Shown piece after piece: positions 55,450 to 64,000 of a DNA stretch of 64,000 nt. The stretch is from positions 261,945 to 325,944 of the forward strand of contig CANLMQ010000002.1 of NCBI GenBank assembly GCA_947492175.1. The letters run 5' to 3'. Numbering within the stretch: the stretch's first letter is position 1; the number at the start of each line of letters is the position of its first letter. The notes beneath the pieces are model-generated. The model did no database searches and was not told the origin of the DNA. It saw only the letters and a program-made list of their open reading frames with translations. Made by a program: the position numbers and the translations under genes. This DNA is from an uncultured Draconibacterium sp. GTDB taxonomy: Bacteria > Bacteroidota > Bacteroidia > Bacteroidales > Prolixibacteraceae.

Positions 55450-55944
55450 TTAAAATTCCAACTCAAAGAAAATCGACATAAACATGATAATCATTATAAT
55501 AAAAAACAGCATAATAAAAAAGCCAACTACTCCAATTTTAAATCCTTTCGTTGCTTTTGCCCGTTTTGTATTGTTAATTATATATTCGATTGATTTTACA
55601 AGATTGTAAGGCGCCTGATCATTTTTTACGATATAATCAGCAGCCCCTATTTTCATAATCTTTACAGCAACTTCCAGATTGTTTTGCCCGCTTAAAAATA
55701 TAAAATCTGTGTCGGGATGTTCTTTTTGTATTTGCACCATCAATTCCAATCCCGACTTCCCCTCTGAGCAATAATCAAGAATTATCAAATCCGGCTTTAG
55801 ATGAATATTACGTAAACATTCATCTCCATTTTTATACACTTTCAGATTAGTGAACTTTTGCGACTGCAGGTACCCTACAATTAAGTCTTTATAAACAGTA
55901 CTGTCTTCAATAATAAAAATGAGCGGATTCTTTGTCTTTTGCAT
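55450..55944 (-). CDS. Receiver domain with C-terminal membrane helix
   Basis: Residues 1-125 are a CheY-type receiver: acidic pair Glu13-Asp14, phosphoacceptor Asp57 in LIILDYC, switch Ser85 in FLSG and Lys107 in DYIVKND. After a short basic linker (126-137) follows one hydrophobic helix (about 138-158, VVGFFIMLFFIIMIIMFMSIFF). No output domain is present, so the phosphorylatable receiver seems tethered to the membrane. It is monocistronic, 72 nt upstream of the MFS gene on the same strand. Partner kinase unknown. Confidence 0.82.
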   Translation of the reverse strand: MQKTKNPLIFIIEDSTVYKDLIVGYLQSQKFTNLKVYKNGDECLRNIHLKPDLIILDYCSEGKSGLELMVQIQKEHPDTDFIFLSGQNNLEVAVKIMKIGAADYIVKNDQAPYNLVKSIEYIINNTKRAKATKGFKIGVVGFFIMLFFIIMIIMFMSIFFELEF

Positions 55945-56137
55945 AGCTACTTGATTATTGTTAAAGCTGCTCCACTAAAATACTACTTTTTTTAAAAGAA
56001 AATAATCAATAGTTATCGATACAACTATTAAATGTAATTCTCTCAAATTTAGTTTAAAAAAACGAGTGTGAAAACATTTTACATAAAAAGAGAGTAATAA
56101 AAGTATATACATAGGCTGTTCAACAAAACATAACCGG

Positions 56138-56165
56138 TTTGAATTGTTTTAAATAAGTACATTTG
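56138..56165 (+). promoter_or_regulatory. Promoter upstream of coaX
   Basis: TACATTTG (56158-56165) is an exact TAnnTTTG box and TTTG (56138-56141) lies 16 nt before it as a possible -33 element. The box is 26 nt upstream of the coaX ATG. Confidence 0.55.
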
Positions 56166-56190
56166 ACCTGCCTTTTTAAATTTAGAAACA

Positions 56191-56955
56191 ATGCTTTTAG
56201 CTATAGATATTGGAAATACAAATATTGTTTTTGGAATATACGAAAATAACAAATGGATAAACCACTGGCGCATTCAAACCGACCAGCTTAAAACTGCCGA
56301 CGAATATGAAGTTATTTTTCGTTCGTTGCTCACTGCCGGGAAAATCTGTCGGTCAGCTGTCGATCATATTATACTTTGCAGTGTAGTCCCTTCACTTGTT
56401 TATCCGTTTCAGGAAATGTTTGAAACTCTGTTTGAAGATGTAGCACTAAATACAGTAACTCCTCAAATTTACGAGAAGTTACCCATTAAAATTCTGAATC
56501 CGTATCAAATTGGTACAGACCTTGTGGCCAATGCCGTAGCAGCCTTTCAGAAATTTGGAAAAAATACGATGGTTATCGATTTTGGAACTGCGTTAACTTT
56601 TACAACCATTGGCGATAATGCTGAAATTTTGGGAGTAGCCATTGCTCCCGGACTACGCACGGCTGTTGGAGCACTGGCCGGGAAAACCGCTCAGCTGCCC
56701 CAAATCCACCTCACTCCTCCACCTTCTGTTTTAGGAAAAAACACAGTTCATGCGATACAATCAGGAGTAATTTACGGTTTTACCGGGCTTGTTGATTCGA
56801 TTATTGAACGCACACAAAACGAACTTGATCAAGAGCTTTCCGTAATTGCAACCGGAGGACTTAGTGCCATTGTTGCACCGCTTACAAAAAATGTAAAAAC
56901 AATTGAGTCAATGTTAACACTTGATGGATTAATTCAAATAAATTCATTCCTGTAA
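56191..56955 (+). CDS. coaX: Type III pantothenate kinase
   Basis: The 254-residue protein has the CoaX motifs: AIDIGNTNIVFGIY (4-17) with the phosphate loop, the GTDLVANAVAA stretch (about 110-120), VIDFGTALTFTTI (about 129-141) and PGLRTAVGALAGKTAQLP. It phosphorylates pantothenate as the first step of coenzyme A synthesis. Length is normal. It has its own promoter and is the first of several core genes on the + strand. Confidence 0.94.
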   Translation: MLLAIDIGNTNIVFGIYENNKWINHWRIQTDQLKTADEYEVIFRSLLTAGKICRSAVDHIILCSVVPSLVYPFQEMFETLFEDVALNTVTPQIYEKLPIKILNPYQIGTDLVANAVAAFQKFGKNTMVIDFGTALTFTTIGDNAEILGVAIAPGLRTAVGALAGKTAQLPQIHLTPPPSVLGKNTVHAIQSGVIYGFTGLVDSIIERTQNELDQELSVIATGGLSAIVAPLTKNVKTIESMLTLDGLIQINSFL

Positions 56956-57059
56956 CTGGCAGATATCATTTTTCAATTTGTCAAAAATTATTTTTTTTAC
57001 ATTAGTTATACCGCAAAGTTTTTATTATTCGATTGAACAAATAGTAGGTTAGTAAATGT

Positions 57060-57067
57060 TATCTTTG
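57060..57067 (+). promoter_or_regulatory. -7 promoter box of dxs
   Basis: TATCTTTG matches TAnnTTTG exactly, 17 nt before the dxs start codon. A TTG at 57033-57035 is slightly far for a -33 element. Confidence 0.55.
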
Positions 57068-57084
57068 CAATTATTTTTACGCAG

Positions 57085-58992
57085 ATGGACGAAGTTAAGG
57101 GGAAGCTACTCGAAAAAATAAATAACTCAACAGATTTAAAAAAGCTATCGGAAGATGAGCTGGAAGATGTTTGTAAAGAACTACGCGATTATATCATCCA
57201 TGTTCTGTCTACTAATCCCGGGCATTTTGGAGCCAGCTTAGGGGTAGTCGAGCTTACTGTGGCACTGCACTACGTATACAACACGCCTTACGACCAGTTA
57301 ATCTGGGATGTTGGTCACCAGGCTTACGGGCACAAAATTTTAACCGGACGACGTGATAACTTTGATACGAACAGGAAATTTAAAGGACTGAGCGGTTTCC
57401 CCAAACGTGGCGAAAGCGAGTTTGACTCATTTGGTGTCGGACACTCATCAACTTCCATTTCTGCAGCGCTGGGAATGGCTATTGCGTCGAAATTAAAAAA
57501 AGAAAAAGACCGTAAAGTGGTTGCCGTTATTGGCGATGGAGCGATGACCGGAGGTATGGCTTTTGAAGCAATGAATAACGCCGGCGGCGAAAATGCCGAT
57601 TTGCTCGTAATTCTGAACGATAACAACATGGCCATCGACCCGAGTGTTGGCGGATTAAACAAATATTTACTCAATATTTCGAAATCGAATACCTACAATC
57701 GTTTTAAGCACGATGTTTGGGAAGGACTTGGCAAACTGGATGGAATCGGGAAAAAAACCAGACGGTTTATTCAAAAAAACCAACATGCGCTGAAAAATAT
57801 GATTTTCAAAGAGAACAACCTTTTCGAGGCATTTAATTTCAGGTATTTTGGACCAATCGACGGACACGATGTAGTTTACCTTTCGAAAGTACTGCAAGCT
57901 CTGAAAGAAATTCCCGGACCAAAACTGCTACATGTAATTACACAAAAAGGGAAAGGGTTTAAACTGGCTGAACAAAACCAGACCAAATACCATGCACCTG
58001 GTATTTTCGATAAGGAAACCGGTGAAATTTACTCTTGCGATTGCCCATTGGATAAAGCACCTAAATTTCAGAATGTATTTGGCGAAACCCTAGTTGAACT
58101 GGCCCGGCAGAATGAAAAAATAGTAGGAATAACACCTGCCATGCCAACAGGTTGTTCGATGAACCTGATGATACAAGAAATGCCAGACCGGGCTTTTGAC
58201 GTTGGAATTGCAGAGCAACATGCCGTTACCTTCTCTGCCGGACTGGCTACGCAGGGAATGATTCCGTTCTGCAACATTTACTCCACCTTTATGCAACGTG
58301 CCTACGACCAGGTGATTCACGATGTGGCCCTGCAAAACCTGCACGTAATATTTTGTCTCGACCGAGGTGGTTTGGTTGGAGAAGATGGCCCTACACACCA
58401 CGGAGTATTCGATATTGCATATATGCGCTCAATCCCGAATATGATTGTTTCGGCACCTATGGATGAAATTGAATTGCGCAACTTGATGTATACTGCGCAA
58501 CTTGAAAAAACAGGGAGACCTTTTTCAATCCGTTATCCGCGTGGCTGCGGTATAAAACCAAACTGGAAAAAGCCCTTTGAAGAAATTCAAATCGGAACAG
58601 GACGAAAATTAACCGAAGGAAGCGACATCGCCATTTTAACCATCGGAAAATCCGGAGTTTATGCCAAACAGGCTATTAAAAGTTTAGCTAAAAAAGAAAT
58701 TTCTGCGGCACATTACGATTTGCGCTTTGTAAAACCTCTGGACACAAACTTATTAAACGAAGTTTTTGAAAAATTTGACAAGATAATAACCGTTGAAGAC
58801 GGCACTGTTCAGGGAGGCTTTGGAAGTGCTATTCTCGAATATATGGCTGAAAGTGGGTATACTTCGGAAATAAAAATTCTTGGAATTCCTGATCGATTTA
58901 TTGAACACGGTACACCTGAAGATCTTTACAAAGAATGTGGAATTGACTCAAAAGGAATTGTAAAAGCCGTTATGGAATTTCTGGAAAAATAA
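57085..58992 (+). CDS. dxs: 1-deoxy-D-xylulose-5-phosphate synthase
   Basis: The 635-residue enzyme joins pyruvate and glyceraldehyde 3-phosphate in the first step of the MEP isoprenoid pathway. The N-terminal thiamine domain has NPGHFGASLGVVELTVALHY, GDGAMTGGMAFEAMNNAG (about 151-168) with the ThDP motif and LNDNNMAI; the middle domain has DVGIAEQHAVTFSAGLA (with the catalytic Glu) and FMQRAYDQVIHDVALQ; the C-terminal transketolase domain has VEDGTVQGGFGSA. Length is typical. A sensor kinase gene follows after 131 nt. Confidence 0.97.
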   Translation: MDEVKGKLLEKINNSTDLKKLSEDELEDVCKELRDYIIHVLSTNPGHFGASLGVVELTVALHYVYNTPYDQLIWDVGHQAYGHKILTGRRDNFDTNRKFKGLSGFPKRGESEFDSFGVGHSSTSISAALGMAIASKLKKEKDRKVVAVIGDGAMTGGMAFEAMNNAGGENADLLVILNDNNMAIDPSVGGLNKYLLNISKSNTYNRFKHDVWEGLGKLDGIGKKTRRFIQKNQHALKNMIFKENNLFEAFNFRYFGPIDGHDVVYLSKVLQALKEIPGPKLLHVITQKGKGFKLAEQNQTKYHAPGIFDKETGEIYSCDCPLDKAPKFQNVFGETLVELARQNEKIVGITPAMPTGCSMNLMIQEMPDRAFDVGIAEQHAVTFSAGLATQGMIPFCNIYSTFMQRAYDQVIHDVALQNLHVIFCLDRGGLVGEDGPTHHGVFDIAYMRSIPNMIVSAPMDEIELRNLMYTAQLEKTGRPFSIRYPRGCGIKPNWKKPFEEIQIGTGRKLTEGSDIAILTIGKSGVYAKQAIKSLAKKEISAAHYDLRFVKPLDTNLLNEVFEKFDKIITVEDGTVQGGFGSAILEYMAESGYTSEIKILGIPDRFIEHGTPEDLYKECGIDSKGIVKAVMEFLEK

Positions 58993-59123
58993 ACAACTTC
59001 TTTACAGCGAAATTAGTACGAAGCCCCTCGAGTTTATTTAGCTGATTCAAATACAACTAATATTCAGTATAATATTTTTATATTTAACTCGTTTCCTGAT
59101 TTGTACGTTTAAAACAATTTGCA

Positions 59124-60284
59124 TTGGATATTTATATAAAAAGACGCCGCGTTAAAATCCTTCTTCTAATAGTGGCCGTATTAATAGGTGTTGCTTCGTT
59201 GCTCTACACCAATTGGCTCACAAAAAAAATGGCAATTGAAGAGCGCAACAAAGTTGAGCTTTGGGCAAAAGCTATCAAACAAATCAGCGATACAAAAGAT
59301 TTAGGATCTGAATACCTGAATTTTTTAATGGAAGTAACTTCAGCTGATAAAAATACGACCATCCCAATTATTGTTGTTAATGAGGATGGCACAATAAACT
59401 CTGTTTTAAACATTCATTACACTAAAGCCCGGAAAGAAGAAATTTTGCAAAAAGAGCTAAGCAAAATGAAAGACCGTGTGCAACCCATACGAATAGACCT
59501 TTCGGAAAATGATTATCAGCTATTGTACTACAGCGAATCGAGTATTTTGAGAAACCTCCGTTTATACCCGCTGGTACAGCTTTTTGTAATTGTAATTTTT
59601 ATAATTGTTGCCTACTTTGCATTTAATGCAACCAACCAGGCAGAACAAAATCAGGTTTGGGTAGGTATGTCAAAAGAAACGGCCCATCAACTCGGAACAC
59701 CAATTTCCTCGTTAATGGCCTGGATTGAACTTTTAAAATTAAAAGATGTTGATCAAAACCTGATAAAAGAACTTGAACAGGATACCAAACGCCTGGAACG
59801 AATTACGGAACGTTTTTCTAAAATCGGATCCAAACCCGAGTTAATGCGTTTAAATGTGGTTGAAGTATTAAACTCATCAGTTAATTATCTGAAACGCCGC
59901 TCTTCTGATAAAGTAAAATTTGAAACCAAATACAATGAAGATGACCATATAGAAGCACCATTAAATGCCGCCCTTTTTTCGTGGGTAATTGAGAACATTT
60001 GCAAAAACGCCATCGATGCGATGGGGAACAGTGGAACAATTACTATAAATATGAAAGAGAAAAACGGCCACGTGTGCATTGATATAACCGACACCGGAAT
60101 TGGTGTTGCAAAAAGTCATTACAAAACTATTTTCCAACCGGGGTACTCTACAAAAAAAAGAGGATGGGGACTTGGCCTTTCTCTGGCCAAACGTATTGTT
60201 GAAATATACCACAAGGGGAAAATTTTTATTAAATGGTCGGAGCCGGGCAAAGGCACAACATTCAGAATACTATTGATTAAGTAA
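59124..60284 (+). CDS. Sensor histidine kinase with two membrane helices
   Basis: A TTG start gives 386 residues. Helices at about 10-30 and 148-168 flank a periplasmic sensor region of about 115 residues. The dimerisation domain carries the phosphoacceptor His188 in KETAHQLGTPISSL, a variant of the HisKA H-box in which Gln-Leu-Gly-Thr-Pro follows. The ATPase domain has an N-box (ENICKNAIDAMG), G1 (DTGIGV) and G2 (GWGLGLSLAKRIVE). No response regulator gene is adjacent. Signal and partner are unknown. Confidence 0.88.
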   Translation: MDIYIKRRRVKILLLIVAVLIGVASLLYTNWLTKKMAIEERNKVELWAKAIKQISDTKDLGSEYLNFLMEVTSADKNTTIPIIVVNEDGTINSVLNIHYTKARKEEILQKELSKMKDRVQPIRIDLSENDYQLLYYSESSILRNLRLYPLVQLFVIVIFIIVAYFAFNATNQAEQNQVWVGMSKETAHQLGTPISSLMAWIELLKLKDVDQNLIKELEQDTKRLERITERFSKIGSKPELMRLNVVEVLNSSVNYLKRRSSDKVKFETKYNEDDHIEAPLNAALFSWVIENICKNAIDAMGNSGTITINMKEKNGHVCIDITDTGIGVAKSHYKTIFQPGYSTKKRGWGLGLSLAKRIVEIYHKGKIFIKWSEPGKGTTFRILLIK

Positions 60285-60418
60285 ATCTGTTTTAAACCAG
60301 TCACCTTAGTCGCTCCAAAAGCCTGTTCATTAAAGAATAATCAGGCCTGCTAAAAATTAATTATCTTCCTCAATATAAAAAAATTAGGTTCATACTTCAT
60401 CTGTTAATAAAAAATTTA

Positions 60419-60426
60419 TACTTTTG
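60419..60426 (+). promoter_or_regulatory. -7 promoter box that decides the DUF177 start
   Basis: TACTTTTG matches TAnnTTTG exactly. A candidate TTG start at 60424 falls inside the box, so it would not be in the transcript; the GTG at 60445 is preferred for the downstream gene. Confidence 0.55.
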
Positions 60427-60444
60427 CATCCACTTTTTCGAATC

Positions 60445-60981
60445 GTGAGCTGGAAAACAAAATATAATATTGAGTTTAAAGGCCTTAAAGAAGGTCTTCA
60501 CGACTACGAATTTGAGATTAACGATAAGTTCTTTGAACATTTTAACGAGGGTCTGGTTGAAAATGGCGAGGTAACAGCAAAAGTTAAACTCGAAAAACGT
60601 AGTGCATTTTTAAAATTGCACCTGTTAATTTCGGGGTGGCTGGAACTTACCTGCGATCGTTGTTTGGAAAATTACCAGCAGGATGTTGAACTTGAAACTG
60701 AGCTATTTATAAAGTTTGGTGAAGAAAAAGAGTTTGACGAAGGCGACAATGTAATTTGGGTTTTACCCGAGGAGCATCACATTAATCTGGCCCATGTTAT
60801 TTACGAATACGTTGCATTAAGTATTCCGTTGCGCCATGTTCATCCCGACGAAACCGGGCCAAACAGTTGCAACCAGGAGATGCTTGACAGATTAGAAAAT
60901 ATTACACATATTGAAGACGTGGAGGAAGAGGATATAGATCCGCGTTGGGCAGCATTAAAAAATTTAAAAAATAATAATTAA
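60445..60981 (+). CDS. yceD: DUF177/YceD family protein
   Basis: From a GTG start the protein has 178 residues. It matches the family in its FKGLKEGLHDYEFEI start, the CDRCLENYQQ segment (Cys-x2-Cys) and a negatively charged C-terminal tail with EEEDIDPRWAALKNL. DUF177 genes are nearly always linked to rpmF, as here (11 nt upstream), and the family is tied to ribosome or rRNA metabolism. The 60424 TTG start is rejected because it overlaps a promoter box. Confidence 0.87.
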   Translation: MSWKTKYNIEFKGLKEGLHDYEFEINDKFFEHFNEGLVENGEVTAKVKLEKRSAFLKLHLLISGWLELTCDRCLENYQQDVELETELFIKFGEEKEFDEGDNVIWVLPEEHHINLAHVIYEYVALSIPLRHVHPDETGPNSCNQEMLDRLENITHIEDVEEEDIDPRWAALKNLKNNN

Positions 60982-60992
60982 AATACATAACA

Positions 60993-61178
60993 ATGGCACA
61001 TCCGAAGCATAAAACATCGAAATCGAGAAGAGATAAGAGACGTACACATTACAAAGCTACGGCTCCAACTCTGGCTACTTGTTCAAATTGCGGAACTACT
61101 GTAAAATACCACACCGTTTGTCCGGAATGTGGATACTACAGAGGAAAACAAGTAATTGAAAAAGAAATTGCAGTTTAA
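60993..61178 (+). CDS. rpmF: 50S ribosomal protein L32
   Basis: The 61-residue protein begins MAHPKHKTSKSRRDKRRTHY and has the zinc-ribbon CSNCG ... CPECGYYRG with four cysteines. It is a normal L32 and lies 11 nt after the DUF177 gene. Its terminator follows 44 nt downstream, separating it from fabH, and no plsX gene lies between them. Confidence 0.97.
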   Translation: MAHPKHKTSKSRRDKRRTHYKATAPTLATCSNCGTTVKYHTVCPECGYYRGKQVIEKEIAV

Positions 61179-61221
61179 TAAAAACTGAATTGGCCCGGAA
61201 TAACTCCTGGCTTGTATCGAA

Positions 61222-61258
61222 AAATTCCATCTCTTATTAGATTAGAGGTGGAATTTTT
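61222..61258 (+). terminator. Rho-independent terminator after rpmF
   Basis: AAATTCCATCTC pairs with GAGGTGGAATTT (one T-G pair) and is followed by a run of T. Confidence 0.82.
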
Positions 61259-61467
61259 TTTGCCCTCAGATGCTTCATATTTCCACAAAATTCAGACTTT
61301 TCGAACATCGTTGTTAATTATTCCGACCTTCCGTTAGAATTTGTTAAACACAACAGCAATCTGCCTCCAAATCTTTGAAATTACCTTTTTTTCGCTCTAT
61401 ATTCACCACCTGTTTTTACCATCAATTATTTAATACAAAAAGAACAACTAAAAGAGCAATTTTAACA

Positions 61468-62466
61468 ATGGCTAACATCAGGGCTGCAATTACAGGAGTA
61501 GGCGCTTATCTGCCGGAATACCGGCTAACAAACGAAGAAATAAGCACAATGGTTGATACTTCCGACGAATGGATTATGCAACGCATTGGAATTAAGGAAA
61601 GACGCATTCTGAAAGAGGAAGGCAAAGCAACCAGCGATTTGGGAGCACGTGCAGTTGAAAACCTGCTTGAAAAGACAGGAACCAAAGCCGACGAGGTAGA
61701 TATGCTGATATGCGCGACAATAACGCCCGACATGAACTTACCTGCCACTGCAAACATTATTGCTCACAAAGTTGGTATCCACAATGCCTGGAGTTTTGAC
61801 TTAAATGCAGCATGTTCGGGATTTATTTTTTCCCTTGCAACTGCAACCCAGTTTATAGAATCGGGCCGATACAAAAAAGTTGTTATTGTTGCAGCTGAAA
61901 AAATGTCGTCGATTATTAATTACGAAGACCGTTCGACTTGCCCTCTTTTTGGCGATGGTGCAGCTGCGGTGTTGGTTGAACCGAATACTGAAGATTTGGG
62001 AGTTCACGATTACATTAACCGCGTTGATGGGCTTGGCCGCTACCACCTGCACATTAAAGCAGGAGGATCGTTAAAACCTGCAAGTGAGGAAACTGTAAAA
62101 AACAAAGAACATTATCTGTACCAGGAAGGACAAGCTGTTTTTAAAGCTGCAGTATCAAGTATGGCCGATGTAGCGGTAGAAATAATGGACAAAAACAACC
62201 TTACATCTGATGATGTAGCATGGTTGGTACCACACCAGGCCAATATGCGTATTATCCAGGCCACTGCCAAACGAATGAAAATCAACAAAGATCAGGTTAT
62301 GATTAACATTCAGAAGTTTGGAAACACAACCGCAGCAACTATTCCTTTATGCTTATGGGATTACGAAAAACAACTCAAAAAAGGAGATAATGTAATTCTT
62401 GCTGCCTTTGGTGCAGGTTTTACTTGGGGAAGCGTTTACCTTAAATGGGCTTACGATCCGAAATAG
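61468..62466 (+). CDS. fabH: 3-oxoacyl-[acyl-carrier-protein] synthase III
   Basis: The ATG at 61468 gives 332 residues starting MANIRAAITGVGAYLPE, the usual family start; an upstream TTG at 61375 adds 31 unconserved residues. The catalytic triad is Cys116 in NAACSGFIF, His in VPHQANMRI and Asn in FGNTTAATIP. FabH condenses acetyl-CoA or a branched primer with malonyl-ACP to start fatty acid synthesis. A near-match promoter (AATCTTTG, 61370-61377) lies upstream and would exclude the TTG start. Confidence 0.94.
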   Translation: MANIRAAITGVGAYLPEYRLTNEEISTMVDTSDEWIMQRIGIKERRILKEEGKATSDLGARAVENLLEKTGTKADEVDMLICATITPDMNLPATANIIAHKVGIHNAWSFDLNAACSGFIFSLATATQFIESGRYKKVVIVAAEKMSSIINYEDRSTCPLFGDGAAAVLVEPNTEDLGVHDYINRVDGLGRYHLHIKAGGSLKPASEETVKNKEHYLYQEGQAVFKAAVSSMADVAVEIMDKNNLTSDDVAWLVPHQANMRIIQATAKRMKINKDQVMINIQKFGNTTAATIPLCLWDYEKQLKKGDNVILAAFGAGFTWGSVYLKWAYDPK

Positions 62467-62610
62467 GACATTAGTATTGTAGTATATTTTCAACCCCCTT
62501 TTTTAACTTTTTATGTTTTACAAACAAAAAAAGCTGAATACTTCGTTTTCCTTTTGATGAAGAAACAAAAAATTGTAATTTCAAAGCCCTTTAAAAACCA
62601 ATGAAGACCA

Positions 62611-63054
62611 ATGAGTTCGATTTTTAGTAACAGAAACAAAAATAATACGCAAATGGCAAAACAAACGTATGCAGAAACCTCAACTTCTTCTATCAATATT
62701 ATTGGCGAAGGCACTTCAATAAAAGGAAATATAAACGCAAACAGCGACACCCGAATTGACGGAGAATTAGTTGGTAATATTACATCGAAAGGGAAATTAG
62801 TAGTTGGTCCCAAAGGGAAAATTGAAGGCGAAGTAAAATGTACAAATGTTGAGGTTGCCGGGTTTATTAAAGGGAAAGTTACTGTTACTGATTTGCTTAT
62901 AATGAAGGCCTCATCGACAATTGAAGGTGACATAGTTGCCGGGAAATTATCGGTTGAGCCAGGAGCTACTTTCACCGGAACCTGTGCCATGGGAAGTTCG
63001 GCCACTGCAACAGGCAATGAAAAAGAAAAAACCTTATACAACCAAAAAAATTAA
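62611..63054 (+). CDS. Bactofilin
   Basis: The 147-residue protein has the bactofilin beta-helix: SINIIGEGTSIKGNINANSDTRIDGELVGNI, then repeated turns such as SKGKLVVGPKGKIEGEV and STIEGDIVAGKLSVEPGA. It polymerises into cytoskeletal or scaffold filaments without nucleotide. The second methionine (residue 15) is an alternative start that would give a shorter tail. Its 3' end overlaps the AtpI-like gene by 38 nt, so the two are probably coupled. Confidence 0.9.
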   Translation: MSSIFSNRNKNNTQMAKQTYAETSTSSINIIGEGTSIKGNINANSDTRIDGELVGNITSKGKLVVGPKGKIEGEVKCTNVEVAGFIKGKVTVTDLLIMKASSTIEGDIVAGKLSVEPGATFTGTCAMGSSATATGNEKEKTLYNQKN

Positions 63055-63241
63055 TTCGTTTATAAAGTATTCGGGCCTTGGATTCGAAATGATGGCGATT
63101 ATTGGAGGCTTTACTTTTCTGGGCTTTAAAATCGACCAATGGATGAATAACCAATTTAAAGGATTTACTTTTGGATTGATGGTTCTATCGGTTATTGTTG
63201 CCATTATTTACGGCACAAAGAATTTACTAAAAAAGAAATAA
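63017..63241 (+). CDS. AtpI-like small membrane protein (F0F1 synthase gene 1)
   Basis: The ATG at 63017 gives 74 residues and is preferred over one at 62936, which lies deep in the bactofilin gene. Two membrane helices (about 20-40 and 50-67) with the motif FEMMAIIGGFTFLGFKIDQWMN fit the AtpI/putative F0F1-ATPase subunit family, which starts ATP synthase operons and may aid assembly. Another small membrane gene follows, as in Bacteroidota atp operons. Confidence 0.8.
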   Translation: MKKKKPYTTKKINSFIKYSGLGFEMMAIIGGFTFLGFKIDQWMNNQFKGFTFGLMVLSVIVAIIYGTKNLLKKK

Positions 63242-63254
63242 CAAAACAGGCCTT

Positions 63255-63314
63255 GTGAGATTCTGAAGTTGTTTTGGAATCTCACTTAAAAAGATGCTGA
63301 AACAAGCTCAGCAT
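63255..63314. repeat. Two-hairpin intergenic element
   Basis: GTGAGATTC and GAATCTCAC (63255-63285) form a 9-bp stem with a 13-nt loop, and ATGCTGA and TCAGCAT (63294-63314) a 7-bp stem with a 7-nt loop. The second is a word often seen in intergenic repeats of this phylum. Confidence 0.5.
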
Positions 63315-63334
63315 GACGTACTAATATCTTTCTT

Positions 63335-63712
63335 ATGAAATCATTTATCGTTAAACTTACCGGAATAACCCTGGCAATTGCATTAATCGGCTGGTTGGTA
63401 TTTACATTGGCACTACCTGAATATTATTTACCTGTGTTACCGTATTTGTTATTATTTTTTTACTTGATTACCATAGGAATTCATGCCTATCAAATGAACC
63501 TTGCAAAAAAAGATATTGGTAAATTTGCACGTAGTAATATGCTGATCACTTTTTTCAAGCTTATTATCTACTCTGTGGTTGCTGTAATTTACATTGCCCT
63601 CGATTCGGGAAATGCAATTCCATTTGTAGCTTGTTTAATGCTCCTTTACCTGATTTATACTTTTATTGAGGTGAGTGAGATCAGCAAGATATCAAGAGCC
63701 AGCAAAGACTAA
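63335..63712 (+). CDS. Small four-helix membrane protein in atp context
   Basis: The 125-residue protein has four hydrophobic helices (about 8-30, 35-53, 68-88, 92-112) and a charged end (EISKISRASKD). Position two genes after fabH and just after an AtpI-like gene suggests it is the second small gene of the ATP synthase operon, probably assisting F0 assembly; atpB would follow outside the window. No motif proves this. Confidence 0.6.
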   Translation: MKSFIVKLTGITLAIALIGWLVFTLALPEYYLPVLPYLLLFFYLITIGIHAYQMNLAKKDIGKFARSNMLITFFKLIIYSVVAVIYIALDSGNAIPFVACLMLLYLIYTFIEVSEISKISRASKD

Positions 63713-64000
63713 ACAGCTTATTTACTACAATTAATTTCGGGCATTATCCTAATTACAAATTCTGCTCTCTTTGAGAACCAGTATTCCTAATCCGGGTATC
63801 CAATCTCCTGACACAAAATCAAATCGTAATTCTGCATCAGACAATCTGTAGATTTTTGATTTTACAACCTGCCCTCTTCCCATCTAATTCCCCTTAAAAA
63901 AACAGTTTTTAAACTTTGTTAATTAGTAAAACCTTAAAAAGTCCAATATTTTTCGGGGCCATATTTTCGAAAAAAAGAAGTTTCCAAAGATTTAAGATTT
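63713..64000. other. Right-edge intergenic region
   Basis: I see no gene in these 288 bases. The sequence is AT-rich with no clear terminator. An atpB gene is expected beyond the edge on the + strand by context. Confidence 0.4.

Noticed and set aside
60424..60444. TTG start for the DUF177 gene
   Set aside because: The codon lies inside the TACTTTTG promoter box, so it would be upstream of the transcript start.

Overview
The window looks like a chromosomal segment of a Bacteroidota bacterium. Supporting signs are a SusC/SusD pair and a second SusD-like tail, several TAnnTTTG-type promoter boxes, TTG and GTG starts, single-chain glycyl-tRNA synthetase, paired DUF2807 proteins, DUF5723, DUF4834, bactofilin and a Y_Y_Y/LuxR-type regulator. 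The laminarin-type utilisation locus, multiheme cytochromes and large surface-polysaccharide locus would fit a marine or sediment, facultatively anaerobic member such as the Marinilabiliales/Prolixibacteraceae; that placement is inference. I found no rRNA, tRNA, CRISPR array, transposase or phage gene.

Layout. 1-218 is the end of a SusD/RagB-like gene. 573-8852 (+) is a tightly coupled six-gene operon: six-histidine cytochrome-b-like membrane protein, FAD/NAD-binding ferredoxin-like oxidoreductase, a 20-CxxCH and a 28-CxxCH multiheme cytochrome c, a predicted outer-membrane beta-barrel and an OB-fold-like lipoprotein. It reads as an electron conduit from the inner membrane to or through the outer membrane and is the most unusual system here. 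A shared terminator separates it from a converging laminarin-type locus (8943-22333, -): membrane-spanning regulator, SusC, SusD, PKD surface glycan-binding lipoprotein, GH16 endo-glucanase, GH3 glucosidase. 22401-30882 holds housekeeping and envelope genes: DNPH1-like N-hydrolase, CtpA protease, Spy-like protein, two DUF2807 proteins, DUF5723, DUF4834 and glyS.

30986-53224 is a surface polysaccharide locus in two converging halves. The + half (30986-40991) has YfhO, glycosyltransferases, a glucuronyl C5-epimerase-like protein and an asparagine-synthase-like protein. The - half (41015-53224) has an FrhB-like protein, a pyruvyl transferase, a Wzx-type flippase, cysC, cysQ and a full set of genes for UDP-GlcNAc3NAcA synthesis (wbpE, wbpD, wbpA, wbpB) with a GxxExxY gene inserted. 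Between flippase and cysC lie about 1.6 kb with one small gene, a 13-unit 21-bp tandem array, a structured leader and a duplicated 130-bp hairpin element. The set suggests an acidic polysaccharide with modified uronic acids, possibly amidated, pyruvylated or sulfated; no sulfotransferase is visible here.

53338-64000 returns to core functions: 3-methyladenine glycosylase, MFS/POT transporter, membrane-anchored receiver, coaX, dxs, sensor kinase, DUF177-rpmF, fabH, bactofilin, and two small membrane proteins that probably open the F0F1 ATP synthase operon beyond the right edge.
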